DNA of 64,000 bases from Phytophthora quininea. Lineage: Eukaryota; Oomycota; Peronosporomycetes; Peronosporales; Peronosporaceae. Of the stretch, positions 45,003 to 59,500 are shown in pieces. The translations under genes and the position numbers were made by a program. Position 1 is the first letter of the stretch, and each line of letters starts with the position of its first letter. The DNA lies in NCBI GenBank assembly GCA_011947345.1, contig JAAVTG010000043.1, forward strand, positions 248,001 to 312,000, in the 5' to 3' direction. The notes below the pieces were generated by a model. The model saw only the letters and a program-made list of their open reading frames with translations. It was not told the origin of the DNA and ran no database searches.

Positions 45003-47461
45003 ATGGCCAGCAAGAGCGAGAGTGTTCGCGTGTGCGTCCGCATCCGGCCTCTGAGCACCAAGGAGGTCCAGGATGGCCGCACGTACATCGTCCATGCCAA
45101 CCCGACGCAAGGCGAGATCTCGCTGTCCAACCCAGAGGCCGATGCTCGCGAGCCGCCCAAGAAGTTCACGTTTGACGCCGCCATCCCGCCCGAAAGCTCG
45201 CAGCAGGACGTGTACGCCCGAGCCGCCACGGACATCGTCGAGTCGGTCGTGAACGGCTTCAACGGCACCATCTTCGCGTACGGCCAGACGGGAGCCGGCA
45301 AGTCGCACACCATGGAGGGGTACTCCGAACCGCCCGAGGCCAAAGGCATCATCCCCAACTCGTTCTCGCACATCTTCGATCGCATCGCCGCCGAGTCGGA
45401 CAACAAGCAGTTCATGGTGTACGCGTCGTACCTCGAGATCTACAACGAAGAGATCCGCGACCTGCTAGCGTCCGACCCAAAGAACCGCTTGGAACTTAAG
45501 GAGACGGTCGACGCCGGCGTCTTCGTCAAAGACTTGACCTCGAGGCAGGTCGCTGCTGCTGCTGAGATCGACGCCGTCATGCAGCAAGGCAAGAAGAACC
45601 GAAGCGTGGGTGCCACGCTCATGAACCAGACGTCGTCTCGGTCGCACTCCATGTTCACCATCACGGTCGAGGCCTGCTCGACGGCTCAGACCGACCCCAA
45701 CAGCAAGCCGCACATTTGCGTGGGCAAACTCAACCTGGTCGATCTCGCCGGTAGCGAGCGGCAGTCCAAGACGGGAGCTACGGGCGATCGGATGAAGGAG
45801 GCGACCAAGATCAACTTGAGTCTGTCGGCTTTGGGAAATGTCATCTCCGCCCTCGTGGACGGCAAGTCGCAGCACATCCCGTACCGAGACTCGAAGCTCA
45901 CTAGACTGCTGCAGGACTCTCTCGGTGGCAATGCCAAGACAGTCATGATTGCCAACTGCGGCCCGGCAGACTACAACTACAACGAGACTTTGTCCACGTT
46001 GCGCTACGCCAACCGAGCCAAGAACATCAAGAACAAGCCGAAGATCAACGAGGACCCCAAAGACGCCAAGATCCGCGAGTACCAAGAGAAGATCAAGGAG
46101 TTGCGCGAGGCTTTGGCTGCTCAGGAGAAGAACGGTCCAAGTGTTGTCGGTGCAGATGGTAAACTCAGTGCGAAAGACGGCGGAGGAGGCGTCGGCCCCG
46201 GTCCTCAAATTGTGGAGCGAATTGTCGAGAAGACAGTGGTGAAGCGGGAAGGAGTGAGTGAAGAAGTGCTGCGGAAGTTGGAGGAGGACGCACGTCGAGA
46301 AAAGCGGGAGCTCAAACAAAAGGCCCAAGAGGAGATGAAAGCTTTACTGGCAGCGCAGACTCGAACCGAAGAAGAGCGAGAGCAGCTAGAGCGGCAATTA
46401 CAATCCCAAGCGCAGCAGAAGGAGGTGATGTCCAAGCAGAAGGATGAGATGATCAATCAGCTCCAAGCTCTCGAACACAAGTTGATCTCTGGCGGACGTG
46501 TGCTCGACAAAGCTGCTAAACAAGAACGCCAACTCCGAGAGGCGCAAGCTCGCGTCGAGGCCCAAAAGCGTCAAGAACTGCAGCTGGCACAGGAGTTGGC
46601 CGAAAAAGAGGACTCCAACATGCTGCTTGAGGAGCAGTACACGACGTTGCAAGAATCTGTCGACGATAAAACTCGAAAGCTCAAAAAGCTGTGGGCGAAG
46701 CACAAGGCTGCTACCACCGAGATCGACGACCTCAAGGCCGAGTTCCAGGCGGAGAAGGAAGACATGCTCGACACCGTCCGCGAGCTAACGAGGCAGCTCA
46801 AACTGAAGCATTTGCTGCTGAGCCACTTTGTGCCTCTCGATGAAGCGCAGTCTCTCGAGAAGCGGGCTCGATATGATGCTGACCACGACGCGTGGCAAGT
46901 CAGCCGCCTGGAGACAAAGCCTTCGTCATTGCGGCCTCGACGTCCGATTTCTCGCCGAGGCGCTCGACGTATCGAGAGCGAGTATGCGAGGCGAAATCGA
47001 CTCATTGACCCACTCAATGTGCGCTGGCGAAGTGATAATGTGGTGCAACTGGATTTGGAGATGCCTGAGCGTCGCACCCGCGATTTCGAGACTGCTAACG
47101 GCGCTGGAAGTGCTTTCGGTATGAATTATTGGCTGGATCGTGTCGGTATCTCGGCAGAGGAGGACGAGATCACGTTTGCAAATGAGGTCGAGGTGGCGCC
47201 AAGTTCTCTGGCAAGTAGCAAGGACAAAACACAAGCGTCTTCCAACGGAGGAAGCAAAGAGAGCAAGGACGGACCGAAGAAATCGTCGAGTAATAGCAGT
47301 GCAAGTACAGATGACAAGAGCAGGAAAAGTACAAGCAAGAGGCCCCCAACAGCAAGGTGCGTACTTTCAAGACTATTTGCTCATAAACGATTGAACGCTT
47401 TGCTAAGGATGGTATTGATCAATGTTGTAGTCGACGCCGCAAGGAGCAATTGGATGAGTAG
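45003..47461 (+). CDS. Kinesin-2 motor subunit (KIF3/FLA10 type)
   Basis: Plus-end microtubule motor of the anterograde intraflagellar-transport type. The chosen ATG (45003, MASKSESVRVCVRIRP) begins directly before the motor domain; an upstream in-frame ATG at 44898 would add 35 residues. Nucleotide motifs are complete: GQTGAGKSHTMEG (P-loop), NQTSSRSHSMF (switch I), LVDLAGSERQ (switch II). The kinesin-2 neck follows in NRAKNIKNKPKINEDPKD. A long coiled coil and a KIF3-type tail with VRWRSDNVVQLDLEMPERR come next. A 74-bp intron (47357-47430, GTGCGT...TTGTAG) leads to a basic end, RRRKEQLDE, TAG at 47459-47461, giving 794 residues. No frame break was found, unusual for this window. It ends 102 bp from the convergent giant gene. 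A flagellar role in zoospores is likely. Confidence 0.9.
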
Positions 47462-47563
47462 ACCCACGCCCAAGGAAATCGCTTTCCAAAAGCTATCGCA
47501 AATAAATATATTGAAGTTCTTCATACTCGTTCACCTCGTTAACTCTAAATAACACCAAGACAG

Positions 47564-50500
47564 CTAGAATGACTTCCACTCTGCCATCAGGGATTGAAGC
47601 GAAACGAAGACAGGGTCTGCGTTCTTGGACTTGGCTCGCTGCAAAACTCTCAGCTCCAACCGCGATGCATCAACCATCGCATCCGAGTCCTTAAGACTCG
47701 CGAGCGCCACAACGACAGACACGACGTCTTCCAAAACCCATTCCACCTCAGCATCCACAACCAAATCAGTCCGCATATCATCACTTCCTTCTACCCATTC
47801 ATCCAGGCAAACACCACTGCAGTATATAGCTGGAGAAGTAGGTTCCAACACCTCCAAGGAAATGTCTCCACGCAAACCTGAAGAACAGTCCACATCCGCC
47901 ATCACGCTCTCCACGGCTGCCGCGACCTCCGCGCGCACGTCGGTCTCCACCGGAGCGGCGGCTTCTTCCGCAGGAGCTTCAACCACAGAGACCTCTTCGC
48001 TAGGGGTCTCGACGGCGGCTTCCGTCGGCGTCTCGGCAGGCGTCTCGGCAGGCGTCTCCACCTCCTCTTCAACCGCGGCCACCACGGGTTCTTCCACGGG
48101 CGGCGATCGGGGCGGCGATCGGAGCTTCGGCCACCACCGTCTGCACGACGGCGTCCACAGCGCCAAACACGTCGGCCGCACTTGCCACATCCGCCATCAC
48201 GCTCTCCACGGCTGCCGCGACCTCCGCGCGCACGTCGGTCTCCACCGGAGCGGCGGCTTCTTCCGCAGGAGCTTCAACCACAGAGACCTCTTCGCTAGGG
48301 GTCTCGACGGCGGCTTCCGTCGGCGTCTCGGCAGGCGTCTCGGCAGGCGTCTCCACCTCCACCTCTTCAACCGCGGCCACCACGGGTTCTTCCACCGGGG
48401 CGGCGATCGGGGCGGCGATCGGAGCTTCGGCCACCACCGTCTGCACGACGGCGTCCACAGCGCCAAACACGTCGGCCGCACTTGCCACATCCGCCATCAC
48501 GCTCTCCACGGCTGCCGCGACCTCCGCGCGCACGTCGGTCTCCACCGGAGCGGCGGCTTCTTCCGCAGGAGCTTCAACCACAGAGACCTCTTCGCTAGGG
48601 GTCTCGACGGCGGCTTCCGTCGGCGTCTCGGCAGGCGTCTCCACCTCCACCTCCTCTTCAACCGCGGCCACCACGGGTTCTTCCACCGGGCGGCGATCGG
48701 GGCGGCGATCGGAGCTTCGGCCACCACCGTCTGCACGACGGCGTCCACAGCGCCAAACACGTCGGCCGCACTTGCCACATCCGCCATCACGCTCTCCACG
48801 GCTGCCGCGACCTCCGCGCGCACGTCGGTCTCCACCGGAGCGGCGGCTTCTTCCGCAGGAGCTTCAACCACAGAGACCTCTTCGCTAGGGGTCTCGACGG
48901 CGGCTTCCGTCGGCGTCTCGGCAGGCGTCTCCACCTCCACCTCCTCTTCAACCGCGGCCACCACGGGTTCTTCCACCGGGGCGGCGATCGGGGCGGCGAT
49001 CGGAGCTTCGGCCACCACCGTCTGCACGACGGCGTCCACAGCGCCAAACACGTCGGCCGCACTTGCCACATCCGCCATCACGCTCTCCACGGCTGCCGCG
49101 ACCTCCGCGCGCACGTCGGTCTCCACCGGAGCGGCGGCTTCTTCCGCAGGAGCTTCAACCACAGAGACCTCTTCGCTAGGGGTCTCGACGGCGGCTTCCG
49201 TCGGCGTCTCGGCAGGCGTCTCCACCTCCACCTCCTCTTCAACCGCGGCCACCACGGGTTCTTCCACCGGGGCGGCGATCGGGGCGGCGATCGGAGCTTC
49301 GGCCACCACCGTCTGCACGACGGCGTCCACAGCGCCAAACACGTCGGCCGCACTTGCCACATCCGCCATCACGCTCTCCACGGCTGCCGCGACCTCCGCG
49401 CGCACGTCGGTCTCCACCGGAGCGGCGGCTTCTTCCGCAGGAGCTTCAACCACAGAGACCTCTTCGCTAGGGGTCTCGACGGCGGCTTCCGTCGGCGTCT
49501 CGGCAGGCGTCTCCACCTCCACCTCCTCTTCAACCGCGGCCACCACGGGTTCTTCCACCGGGGCGGCGATCGGGGCGGCGATCGGAGCTTCGGCCACCAC
49601 CGTCTGCACGACGGCGTCCACAGCGCCAAACACGTCGGCCGCACTTGCCACATCCGCCATCACGCTCTCCACGGCTGCCGCGACCTCCGCGCGCACGTCG
49701 GTCTCCACCGGAGCGGCGGCTTCTTCCGCAGGAGCTTCAACCACAGAGACCTCTTCGCTAGGGGTCTCGACGGCGGCTTCCGTCGGCGTCTCGGCAGGCG
49801 TCTCCACCTCCACCTCCTCTTCAACCGCGGCCACCACGGGTTCTTCCACCGGAGCGGCGATCGGGGCGGCGATCGGAGCTTCGGCCACCACCGTCTGCAC
49901 GACGGCGTCCACAGCGCCAAACACGTCGGCCGCACTTGCCACATCCGCCATCACGCTCTCCACGGCTGCCGCGACCTCCGCGCGCACGTCGGTCTCCACC
50001 GGAGCGGCGGCTTCTTCCGCAGGAGCTTCAACCACAGAGACCTCTTCGCTAGGGGTCTCGACGGCGGCTTCCGTCGGCGTCTCGGCAGGCGTCTCCACCT
50101 CCACCTCCTCTTCAACCGCGGCCACCACGGGTTCTTCCACCGGAGCGGCGATCGGGGCGGCGATCGGAGCTTCGGCCACCACCGTCTGCACGACGGCGTC
50201 CACAGCGCCAAACACGTCGGCCGCACTTGCCACATCCGCCATCACGCTCTCCACGGCTGCCGCGACCTCCGCGCGCACGTCGGTCTCCACCGGAGCGGCG
50301 GCTTCTTCCGCAGGAGCTTCAACCACAGAGACCTCTTCGCTAGGGGTCTCGACGGCGGCTTCCGTCGGCGTCTCGGCAGGCGTCTCCACCTCCACCTCCT
50401 CTTCAACCGCGGCCACCACGGGTTCTTCCACCGGGCGGCGATCGGGGCGGCGATCGGAGCTTCGGCCACCACCGTCTGCACGACGGCGTCCACAGCGCCA

Positions 50501-53500
50501 AACACGTCGGCCGCACTTGCCACATCCGCCATCACGCTCTCCACGGCTGCCGCGACCTCCGCGCGCACGTCGGTCTCCACCGGAGCGGCGGCTTCTTCCG
50601 CAGGAGCTTCAACCACAGAGACCTCTTCGCTAGGGGTCTCGACGGCGGCTTCCGTCGGCGTCTCGGCAGGCGTCTCCACCTCCACCTCCTCTTCAACCGC
50701 GGCCACCACGGGTTCTTCCGCCGGAGCGGCGATCGGGGCGGCGATCGGAGCTTCGGCCACCACCGTCTGCACGACGGCGTCCACAGCGCCAAACACGTCG
50801 GCCGCACTTGCCACATCCGCCATCACGCTCTCCACGGCTGCCGCGACCTCCGCGCGCACGTCGGTCTCCACCGGAGCGGCGGCTTCTTCCGCAGGAGCTT
50901 CAACCACAGAGACCTCTTCGCTAGGGGTCTCGACGGCGGCTTCCGTCGGCGTCTCGGCAGGCGTCTCCACCTCCACCTCCTCTTCAACCGCGGCCACCAC
51001 GGGTTCTTCCGCCGGAGCGGCGATCGGGGCGGCGATCGGAGCTTCGGCCACCACCGTCTGCACGACGGCGTCCACAGCGCCAAACACGTCGGCCGCACTT
51101 GCCACATCCGCCATCACGCTCTCCACGGCTGCCGCGACCTCCGCGCGCACGTCGGTCTCCACCGGAGCGGCGGCTTCTTCCGCAGGAGCTTCAACCACAG
51201 AGACCTCTTCGCTAGGGGTCTCGACGGCGGCTTCCGTCGGCGTCTCGGCAGGCGTCTCCACCTCCACCTCCTCTTCAACCGCGGCCACCACGGGTTCTTC
51301 CGCCGGGCGGCGATCGGGGCGGCGATCGGAGCTTCGGCCACCACCGTCTGCACGACGGCGTCCACAGCGCCAAACACGTCGGCCGCACTTGCCACATCCG
51401 CCATCACGCTCTCCACGGCTGCCGCGACCTCCGCGCGCACGTCGGTCTCCACCGGAGCGGCGGCTTCTTCCGCAGGAGCTTCAACCACAGAGACCTCTTC
51501 GCTAGGGGTCTCGACGGCGGCTTCCGTCGGCGTCTCGGCAGGCGTCTCCACCTCCACCTCCTCTTCAACCGCGGCCACCACGGGTTCTTCCGCCGGAGCG
51601 GCGATCGGGGCGGCGATCGGGCTTCGGCCACCACCGTCTGCACGACGGCGTCCACAGCGCCAAACACGTCGGCCGCACTTGCCACATCCGCCATCACGCT
51701 CTCCACGGCTGCCGCGACCTCCGCGCGCACGTCGGTCTCCACCGGAGCGGCGGCTTCTTCCGCAGGAGCTTCAACCACAGAGACCTCTTCGCTAGGGGTC
51801 TCGACGGCGGCTTCCGTCGGCGTCTCGGCAGGCGTCTCCACCTCCACCTCCTCTTCAACCGCGGCCACCACGGGTTCTTCCGCCGGGCGGCGATCGGGGC
51901 GGCGATCGGAGCTTCGGCCACCACCGTCTGCACGACGGCGTCCACAGCGCCAAACACGTCGGCCGCACTTGCCACATCCGCCATCACGCTCTCCACGGCT
52001 GCCGCGACCTCCGCGCGCACGTCGGTCTCCACCGGAGCGGCGGCTTCTTCCGCAGGAGCTTCAACCACAGAGACCTCTTCGCTAGGGGTCTCGACGGCGG
52101 CTTCCGTCGGCGTCTCGGCAGGCGTCTCCACCTCCACCTCCTCTTCAACCGCGGCCACCACGGGTTCTTCCGCCGGAGCGGCGATCGGGGCGGCGATCGG
52201 AGCTTCGGCCACCACCGTCTGCACGACGGCGTCCACAGCGCCAAACACGTCGGCCGCACTTGCCACATCCGCCATCACGCTCTCCACGGCTGCCGCGACC
52301 TCCGCGCGCACGTCGGTCTCCACCGGAGCGGCGGCTTCTTCCGCAGGAGCTTCAACCACAGAGACCTCTTCGCTAGGGGTCTCGACGGCGGCTTCCGTCG
52401 GCGTCTCGGCAGGCGTCTCCACCTCCACCTCCTCTTCAACCGCGGCCACCACGGGTTCTTCCGCCGGGCGGCGATCGGGGCGGCGATCGGAGCTTCGGCC
52501 ACCACCGTCTGCACGACGGCGTCCACAGCGCCAAACACGTCGGCCGCACTTGCCACATCCGCCATCACGCTCTCCACGGCTGCCGCGACCTCCGCGCGCA
52601 CGTCGGTCTCCACCGGAGCGGCGGCTTCTTCCGCAGGAGCTTCAACCACAGAGACCTCTTCGCTAGGGGTCTCGACGGCGGCTTCCGTCGGCGTCTCGGC
52701 AGGCGTCTCCACCTCCACCTCCTCTTCAACCGCGGCCACCACGGGTTCTTCCGCCGGGCGGCGATCGGGGCGGCGATCGGAGCTTCGGCCACCACCGTCT
52801 GCACGACGGCGTCCACAGCGCCAAACACGTCGGCCGCACTTGCCACATCCGCCATCACGCTCTCCACGGCTGCCGCGACCTCCGCGCGCACGTCGGTCTC
52901 CACCGGAGCGGCGGCTTCTTCCGCAGGAGCTTCAACCACAGAGACCTCTTCGCTAGGGGTCTCGACGGCGGCTTCCGTCGGCGTCTCGGCAGGCGTCTCC
53001 ACCTCCACCTCCTCTTCAACCGCGGCCACCACGGGTTCTTCCGCCGGGCGGCGATCGGGGCGGCGATCGGAGCTTCGGCCACCACCGTCTGCACGACGGC
53101 GTCCACAGCGCCAAACACGTCGGCCGCACTTGCCACATCCGCCATCACGCTCTCCACGGCTGCCGCGACCTCCGCGCGCACGTCGGTCTCCACCGGAGCG
53201 GCGGCTTCTTCCGCAGGAGCTTCAACCACAGAGACCTCTTCGCTAGGGGTCTCGACGGCGGCTTCCGTCGGCGTCTCGGCAGGCGTCTCCACCTCCACCT
53301 CCTCTTCAACCGCGGCCACCACGGGTTCTTCCGCCGGAGCGGCGATCGGGGCGGCGATCGGAGCTTCGGCCACCACCGTCTGCACGACGGCGTCCACAGC
53401 GCCAAACACGTCGGCCGCACTTGCCACATCCGCCATCACGCTCTCCACGGCTGCCGCGACCTCCGCGCGCACGTCGGTCTCCACCGGAGCGGCGGCTTCT

Positions 53501-56500
53501 TCCGCAGGAGCTTCAACCACAGAGACCTCTTCGCTAGGGGTCTCGACGGCGGCTTCCGTCGGCGTCTCGGCAGGCGTCTCCACCTCCACCTCCTCTTCAA
53601 CCGCGGCCACCACGGGTTCTTCCGCCGGGCGGCGATCGGGGCGGCGATCGGAGCTTCGGCCACCACCGTCTGCACGACGGCGTCCACAGCGCCAAACACG
53701 TCGGCCGCACTTGCCACATCCGCCATCACGCTCTCCACGGCTGCCGCGACCTCCGCGCGCACGTCGGTCTCCACCGGAGCGGCGGCTTCTTCCGCAGGAG
53801 CTTCAACCACAGAGACCTCTTCGCTAGGGGTCTCGACGGCGGCTTCCGTCGGCGTCTCGGCAGGCGTCTCCACCTCCACCTCCTCTTCAACCGCGGCCAC
53901 CACGGGTTCTTCCGCCGGGCGGCGATCGGGGCGGCGATCGGAGCTTCGGCCACCACCGTCTGCACGACGGCGTCCACAGCGCCAAACACGTCGGCCGCAC
54001 TTGCCACATCCGCCATCACGCTCTCCACGGCTGCCGCGACCTCCGCGCGCACGTCGGTCTCCACCGGAGCGGCGGCTTCTTCCGCAGGAGCTTCAACCAC
54101 AGAGACCTCTTCGCTAGGGGTCTCGACGGCGGCTTCCGTCGGCGTCTCGGCAGGCGTCTCCACCTCCACCTCCTCTTCAACCGCGGCCACCACGGGTTCT
54201 TCCGCCGGGGCGGCGATCGGGGCGGCGATCGGAGCTTCGGCCACCACCGTCTGCACGACGGCGTCCACAGCGCCAAACACGTCGGCCGCACTTGCCACAT
54301 CCGCCATCACGCTCTCCACGGCTGCCGCGACCTCCGCGCGCACGTCGGTCTCCACCGGAGCGGCGGCTTCTTCCGCAGGAGCTTCAACCACAGAGACCTC
54401 TTCGCTAGGGTCTCGACGGCGGCTTCCGTCGGCGTCTCGGCAGGCGTCTCCACCTCCACCTCCTCTTCAACCGCGGCCACCACGGGTTCTTCCGCCGGGC
54501 GGCGATCGGGGCGGCGATCGGAGCTTCGGCCACCACCGTCTGCACGACGGCGTCCACAGCGCCAAACACGTCGGCCGCACTTGCCACATCCGCCATCACG
54601 CTCTCCACGGCTGCCGCGACCTCCGCGCGCACGTCGGTCTCCACCGGAGCGGCGGCTTCTTCCGCAGGAGCTTCAACCACAGAGACCTCTTCGCTAGGGG
54701 TCTCGACGGCGGCTTCCGTCGGCGTCTCGGCAGGCGTCTCCACCTCCACCTCCTCTTCAACCGCGGCCACCACGGGTTCTTCCGCCGGAGCGGCGATCGG
54801 GGCGGCGATCGGAGCTTCGGCCACCACCGTCTGCACGACGGCGTCCACAGCGCCAAACACGTCGGCCGCACTTGCCACATCCGCCATCACGCTCTCCACG
54901 GCTGCCGCGACCTCCGCGCGCACGTCGGTCTCCACCGGAGCGGCGGCTTCTTCCGCAGGAGCTTCAACCACAGAGACCTCTTCGCTAGGGGTCTCGACGG
55001 CGGCTTCCGTCGGCGTCTCGGCAGGCGTCTCCACCTCCACCTCCTCTTCAACCGCGGCCACCACGGGTTCTTCCGCCGGAGCGGCGATCGGGGCGGCGAT
55101 CGGAGCTTCGGCCACCACCGTCTGCACGACGGCGTCCACAGCGCCAAACACGTCGGCCGCACTTGCCACATCCGCCATCACGCTCTCCACGGCTGCCGCG
55201 ACCTCCGCGCGCACGTCGGTCTCCACCGGAGCGGCGGCTTCTTCCGCAGGAGCTTCAACCACAGAGACCTCTTCGCTAGGGGTCTCGACGGCGGCTTCCG
55301 TCGGCGTCTCGGCAGGCGTCTCCACCTCCACCTCCTCTTCAACCGCGGCCACCACGGGTTCTTCCGCCGGGGCGGCGATCGGGGCGGCGATCGGAGCTTC
55401 GGCCACCACCGTCTGCACGACGGCGTCCACAGCGCCAAACACGTCGGCCGCACTTGCCACATCCGCCATCACGCTCTCCACGGCTGCCGCGACCTCCGCG
55501 CGCACGTCGGTCTCCACCGGAGCGGCGGCTTCTTCCGCAGGAGCTTCAACCACAGAGACCTCTTCGCTAGGGGTCTCGACGGCGGCTTCCGTCGGCGTCT
55601 CGGCAGGCGTCTCCACCTCCACCTCCTCTTCAACCGCGGCCACCACGGGTTCTTCCGCCGGGCGGCGATCGGGGCGGCGATCGGAGCTTCGGCCACCACC
55701 GTCTGCACGACGGCGTCCACAGCGCCAAACACGTCGGCCGCACTTGCCACATCCGCCATCACGCTCTCCACGGCTGCCGCGACCTCCGCGCGCACGTCGG
55801 TCTCCACCGGAGCGGCGGCTTCTTCCGCAGGAGCTTCAACCACAGAGACCTCTTCGCTAGGGGTCTCGACGGCGGCTTCCGTCGGCGTCTCGGCAGGCGT
55901 CTCCACCTCCACCTCCTCTTCAACCGCGGCCACCACGGGTTCTTCCGCCGGAGCGGCGATCGGGGCGGCGATCGGAGCTTCGGCCACCACCGTCTGCACG
56001 ACGGCGTCCACAGCGCCAAACACGTCGGCCGCACTTGCCACATCCGCCATCACGCTCTCCACGGCTGCCGCGACCTCCGCGCGCACGTCGGTCTCCACCG
56101 GAGCGGCGGCTTCTTCCGCAGGAGCTTCAACCACAGAGACCTCTTCGCTAGGGGTCTCGACGGCGGCTTCCGTCGGCGTCTCGGCAGGCGTCTCCACCTC
56201 CACCTCCTCTTCAACCGCGGCCACCACGGGTTCTTCCGCCGGGGCGGCGATCGGGGCGGCGATCGGAGCTTCGGCCACCACCGTCTGCACGACGGCGTCC
56301 ACAGCGCCAAACACGTCGGCCGCACTTGCCACATCCGCCATCACGCTCTCCACGGCTGCCGCGACCTCCGCGCGCACGTCGGTCTCCACCGGAGCGGCGG
56401 CTTCTTCCGCAGGAGCTTCAACCACAGAGACCTCTTCGCTAGGGGTCTCGACGGCGGCTTCCGTCGGCGTCTCGGCAGGCGTCTCCACCTCCACCTCCTC

Positions 56501-59500
56501 TTCAACCGCGGCCACCACGGGTTCTTCCGCCGGGCGGCGATCGGGGCGGCGATCGGAGCTTCGGCCACCACCGTCTGCACGACGGCGTCCACAGCGCCAA
56601 ACACGTCGGCCGCACTTGCCACATCCGCCATCACGCTCTCCACGGCTGCCGCGACCTCCGCGCGCACGTCGGTCTCCACCGGAGCGGCGGCTTCTTCCGC
56701 AGGAGCTTCAACCACAGAGACCTCTTCGCTAGGGGTCTCGACGGCGGCTTCCGTCGGCGTCTCGGCAGGCGTCTCCACCTCCACCTCCTCTTCAACCGCG
56801 GCCACCACGGGTTCTTCCGCCGGAGCGGCGATCGGGGCGGCGATCGGAGCTTCGGCCACCACCGTCTGCACGACGGCGTCCACAGCGCCAAACACGTCGG
56901 CCGCACTTGCCACATCCGCCATCACGCTCTCCACGGCTGCCGCGACCTCCGCGCGCACGTCGGTCTCCACCGGAGCGGCGGCTTCTTCCGCAGGAGCTTC
57001 AACCACAGAGACCTCTTCGCTAGGGGTCTCGACGGCGGCTTCCGTCGGCGTCTCGGCAGGCGTCTCCACCTCCACCTCCTCTTCAACCGCGGCCACCACG
57101 GGTTCTTCCGCCGGAGCGGCGATCGGGGCGGCGATCGGACGGCCACCACCGTCTGCACGACGGCGTCCACAGCGCCAAACACGTCGGCCGCACTTGCCAC
57201 ATCCGCCATCACGCTCTCCACGGCTGCCGCGACCTCCGCGCGCACGTCGGTCTCCACCGGAGCGGCGGCTTCTTCCGCAGGAGCTTCAACCACAGAGACC
57301 TCTTCGCTAGGGGTCTCGACGGCGGCTTCCGTCGGCGTCTCGGCAGGCGTCTCCACCTCCACCTCCTCTTCAACCGCGGCCACCACGGGTTCTTCCGCCG
57401 GGCGGCGATCGGGGCGGCGATCGGAGCTTCGGCCACCACCGTCTGCACGACGGCGTCCACAGCGCCAAACACGTCGGCCGCACTTGCCACATCCGCCATC
57501 ACGCTCTCCACGGCTGCCGCGACCTCCGCGCGCACGTCGGTCTCCACCGGAGCGGCGGCTTCTTCCGCAGGAGCTTCAACCACAGAGACCTCTTCGCTAG
57601 GGGTCTCGACGGCGGCTTCCGTCGGCGGCTCGGCAGGCGTCTCCACCTCCACCTCCTCTTCAACCGCGGCCACCACGGGTTCTTCCGCCGGAGCGGCGAT
57701 CGGGGCGGCGATCGGAGCTTCGGCCACCACCGTCTGCACGACGGCGTCCACAGCGCCAAACACGTCGGCCGCACTTGCCACATCCGCCATCACGCTCTCC
57801 ACGGCTGCCGCGACCTCCGCGCGCACGTCGGTCTCCACCGGAGCGGCGGCTTCTTCCGCAGGAGCTTCAACCACAGAGACCTCTTCGCTAGGGGTCTCGA
57901 CGGCGGCTTCCGTCGGCGTCTCGGCAGGCGTCTCCACCTCCACCTCCTCTTCAACCGCGGCCACCACGGGTTCTTCCGCCGGGCGGCGATCGGGGCGGCG
58001 ATCGGAGCTTCGGCCACCACCGTCTGCACGACGGCGTCCACAGCGCCAAACACGTCGGCCGCACTTGCCACATCCGCCATCACGCTCTCCACGGCTGCCG
58101 CGACCTCCGCGCGCACGTCGGTCTCCACCGGAGCGGCGGCTTCTTCCGCAGGAGCTTCAACCACAGAGACCTCTTCGCTAGGGGTCTCGACGGCGGCTTC
58201 CGTCGGCGTCTCGGCAGGCGTCTCCACCTCCACCTCCTCTTCAACCGCGGCCACCACGGGTTCTTCCGCCGGGCGGCGATCGGGGCGGCGATCGGAGCTT
58301 CGGCCACCACCGTCTGCACGACGGCGTCCACAGCGCCAAACACGTCGGCCGCACTTGCCACATCCGCCATCACGCTCTCCACGGCTGCCGCGACCTCCGC
58401 GCGCACGTCGGTCTCCACCGGAGCGGCGGCTTCTTCCGCAGGAGCTTCAACCACAGAGACCTCTTCGCTAGGGGTCTCGACGGCGGCTTCCGTCGGCGTC
58501 TCGGCAGGCGTCTCCACCTCCACCTCCTCTTCAACCGCGGCCACCACGGGTTCTTCCGCCGGAGCGGCGATCGGGGCGGCGATCGGGCTTCGGCCACCAC
58601 CGTCTGCACGACGGCGTCCACAGCGCCAAACACGTCGGCCGCACTTGCCACATCCGCCATCACGCTCTCCACGGCTGCCGCGACCTCCGCGCGCACGTCG
58701 GTCTCCACCGGAGCGGCGGCTTCTTCCGCAGGAGCTTCAACCACAGAGACCTCTTCGCTAGGGGTCTCGACGGCGGCTTCCGTCGGCGTCTCGGCAGGCG
58801 TCTCCACCTCCACCTCCTCTTCAACCGCGGCCACCACGGGTTCTTCCGCCGGAGCGGCGATCGGGGCGGCGATCGGAGCTTCGGCCACCACCGTCTGCAC
58901 GACGGCGTCCACAGCGCCAAACACGTCGGCCGCACTTGCCACATCCGCCATCACGCTCTCCACGGCTGCCGCGACCTCCGCGCGCACGTCGGTCTCCACC
59001 GGAGCGGCGGCTTCTTCCGCAGGAGCTTCAACCACAGAGACCTCTTCGCTAGGGGTCTCGACGGCGGCTTCCGTCGGCGTCTCGGCAGGCGTCTCCACCT
59101 CCACCTCCTCTTCAACCGCGGCCACCACGGGTTCTTCCGCCGGAGCGGCGATCGGGGCGGCGATCGGGCTTCGGCCACCACCGTCTGCACGACGGCGTCC
59201 ACAGCGCCAAACACGTCGGCCGCACTTGCCACATCCGCCATCACGCTCTCCACGGCTGCCGCGACCTCCGCGCGCACGTCGGTCTCCACCGGAGCGGCGG
59301 CTTCTTCCGCAGGAGCTTCAACCACAGAGACCTCTTCGCTAGGGGTCTCGACGGCGGCTTCCGTCGGCGTCTCGGCAGGCGTCTCCACCTCCACCTCCTC
59401 TTCAACCGCGGCCACCACGGGTTCTTCCGCCGGAGCGGCGATCGGGGCGGCGATCGGAGCTTCGGCCACCACCGTCTGCACGACGGCGTCCACAGCGCCA

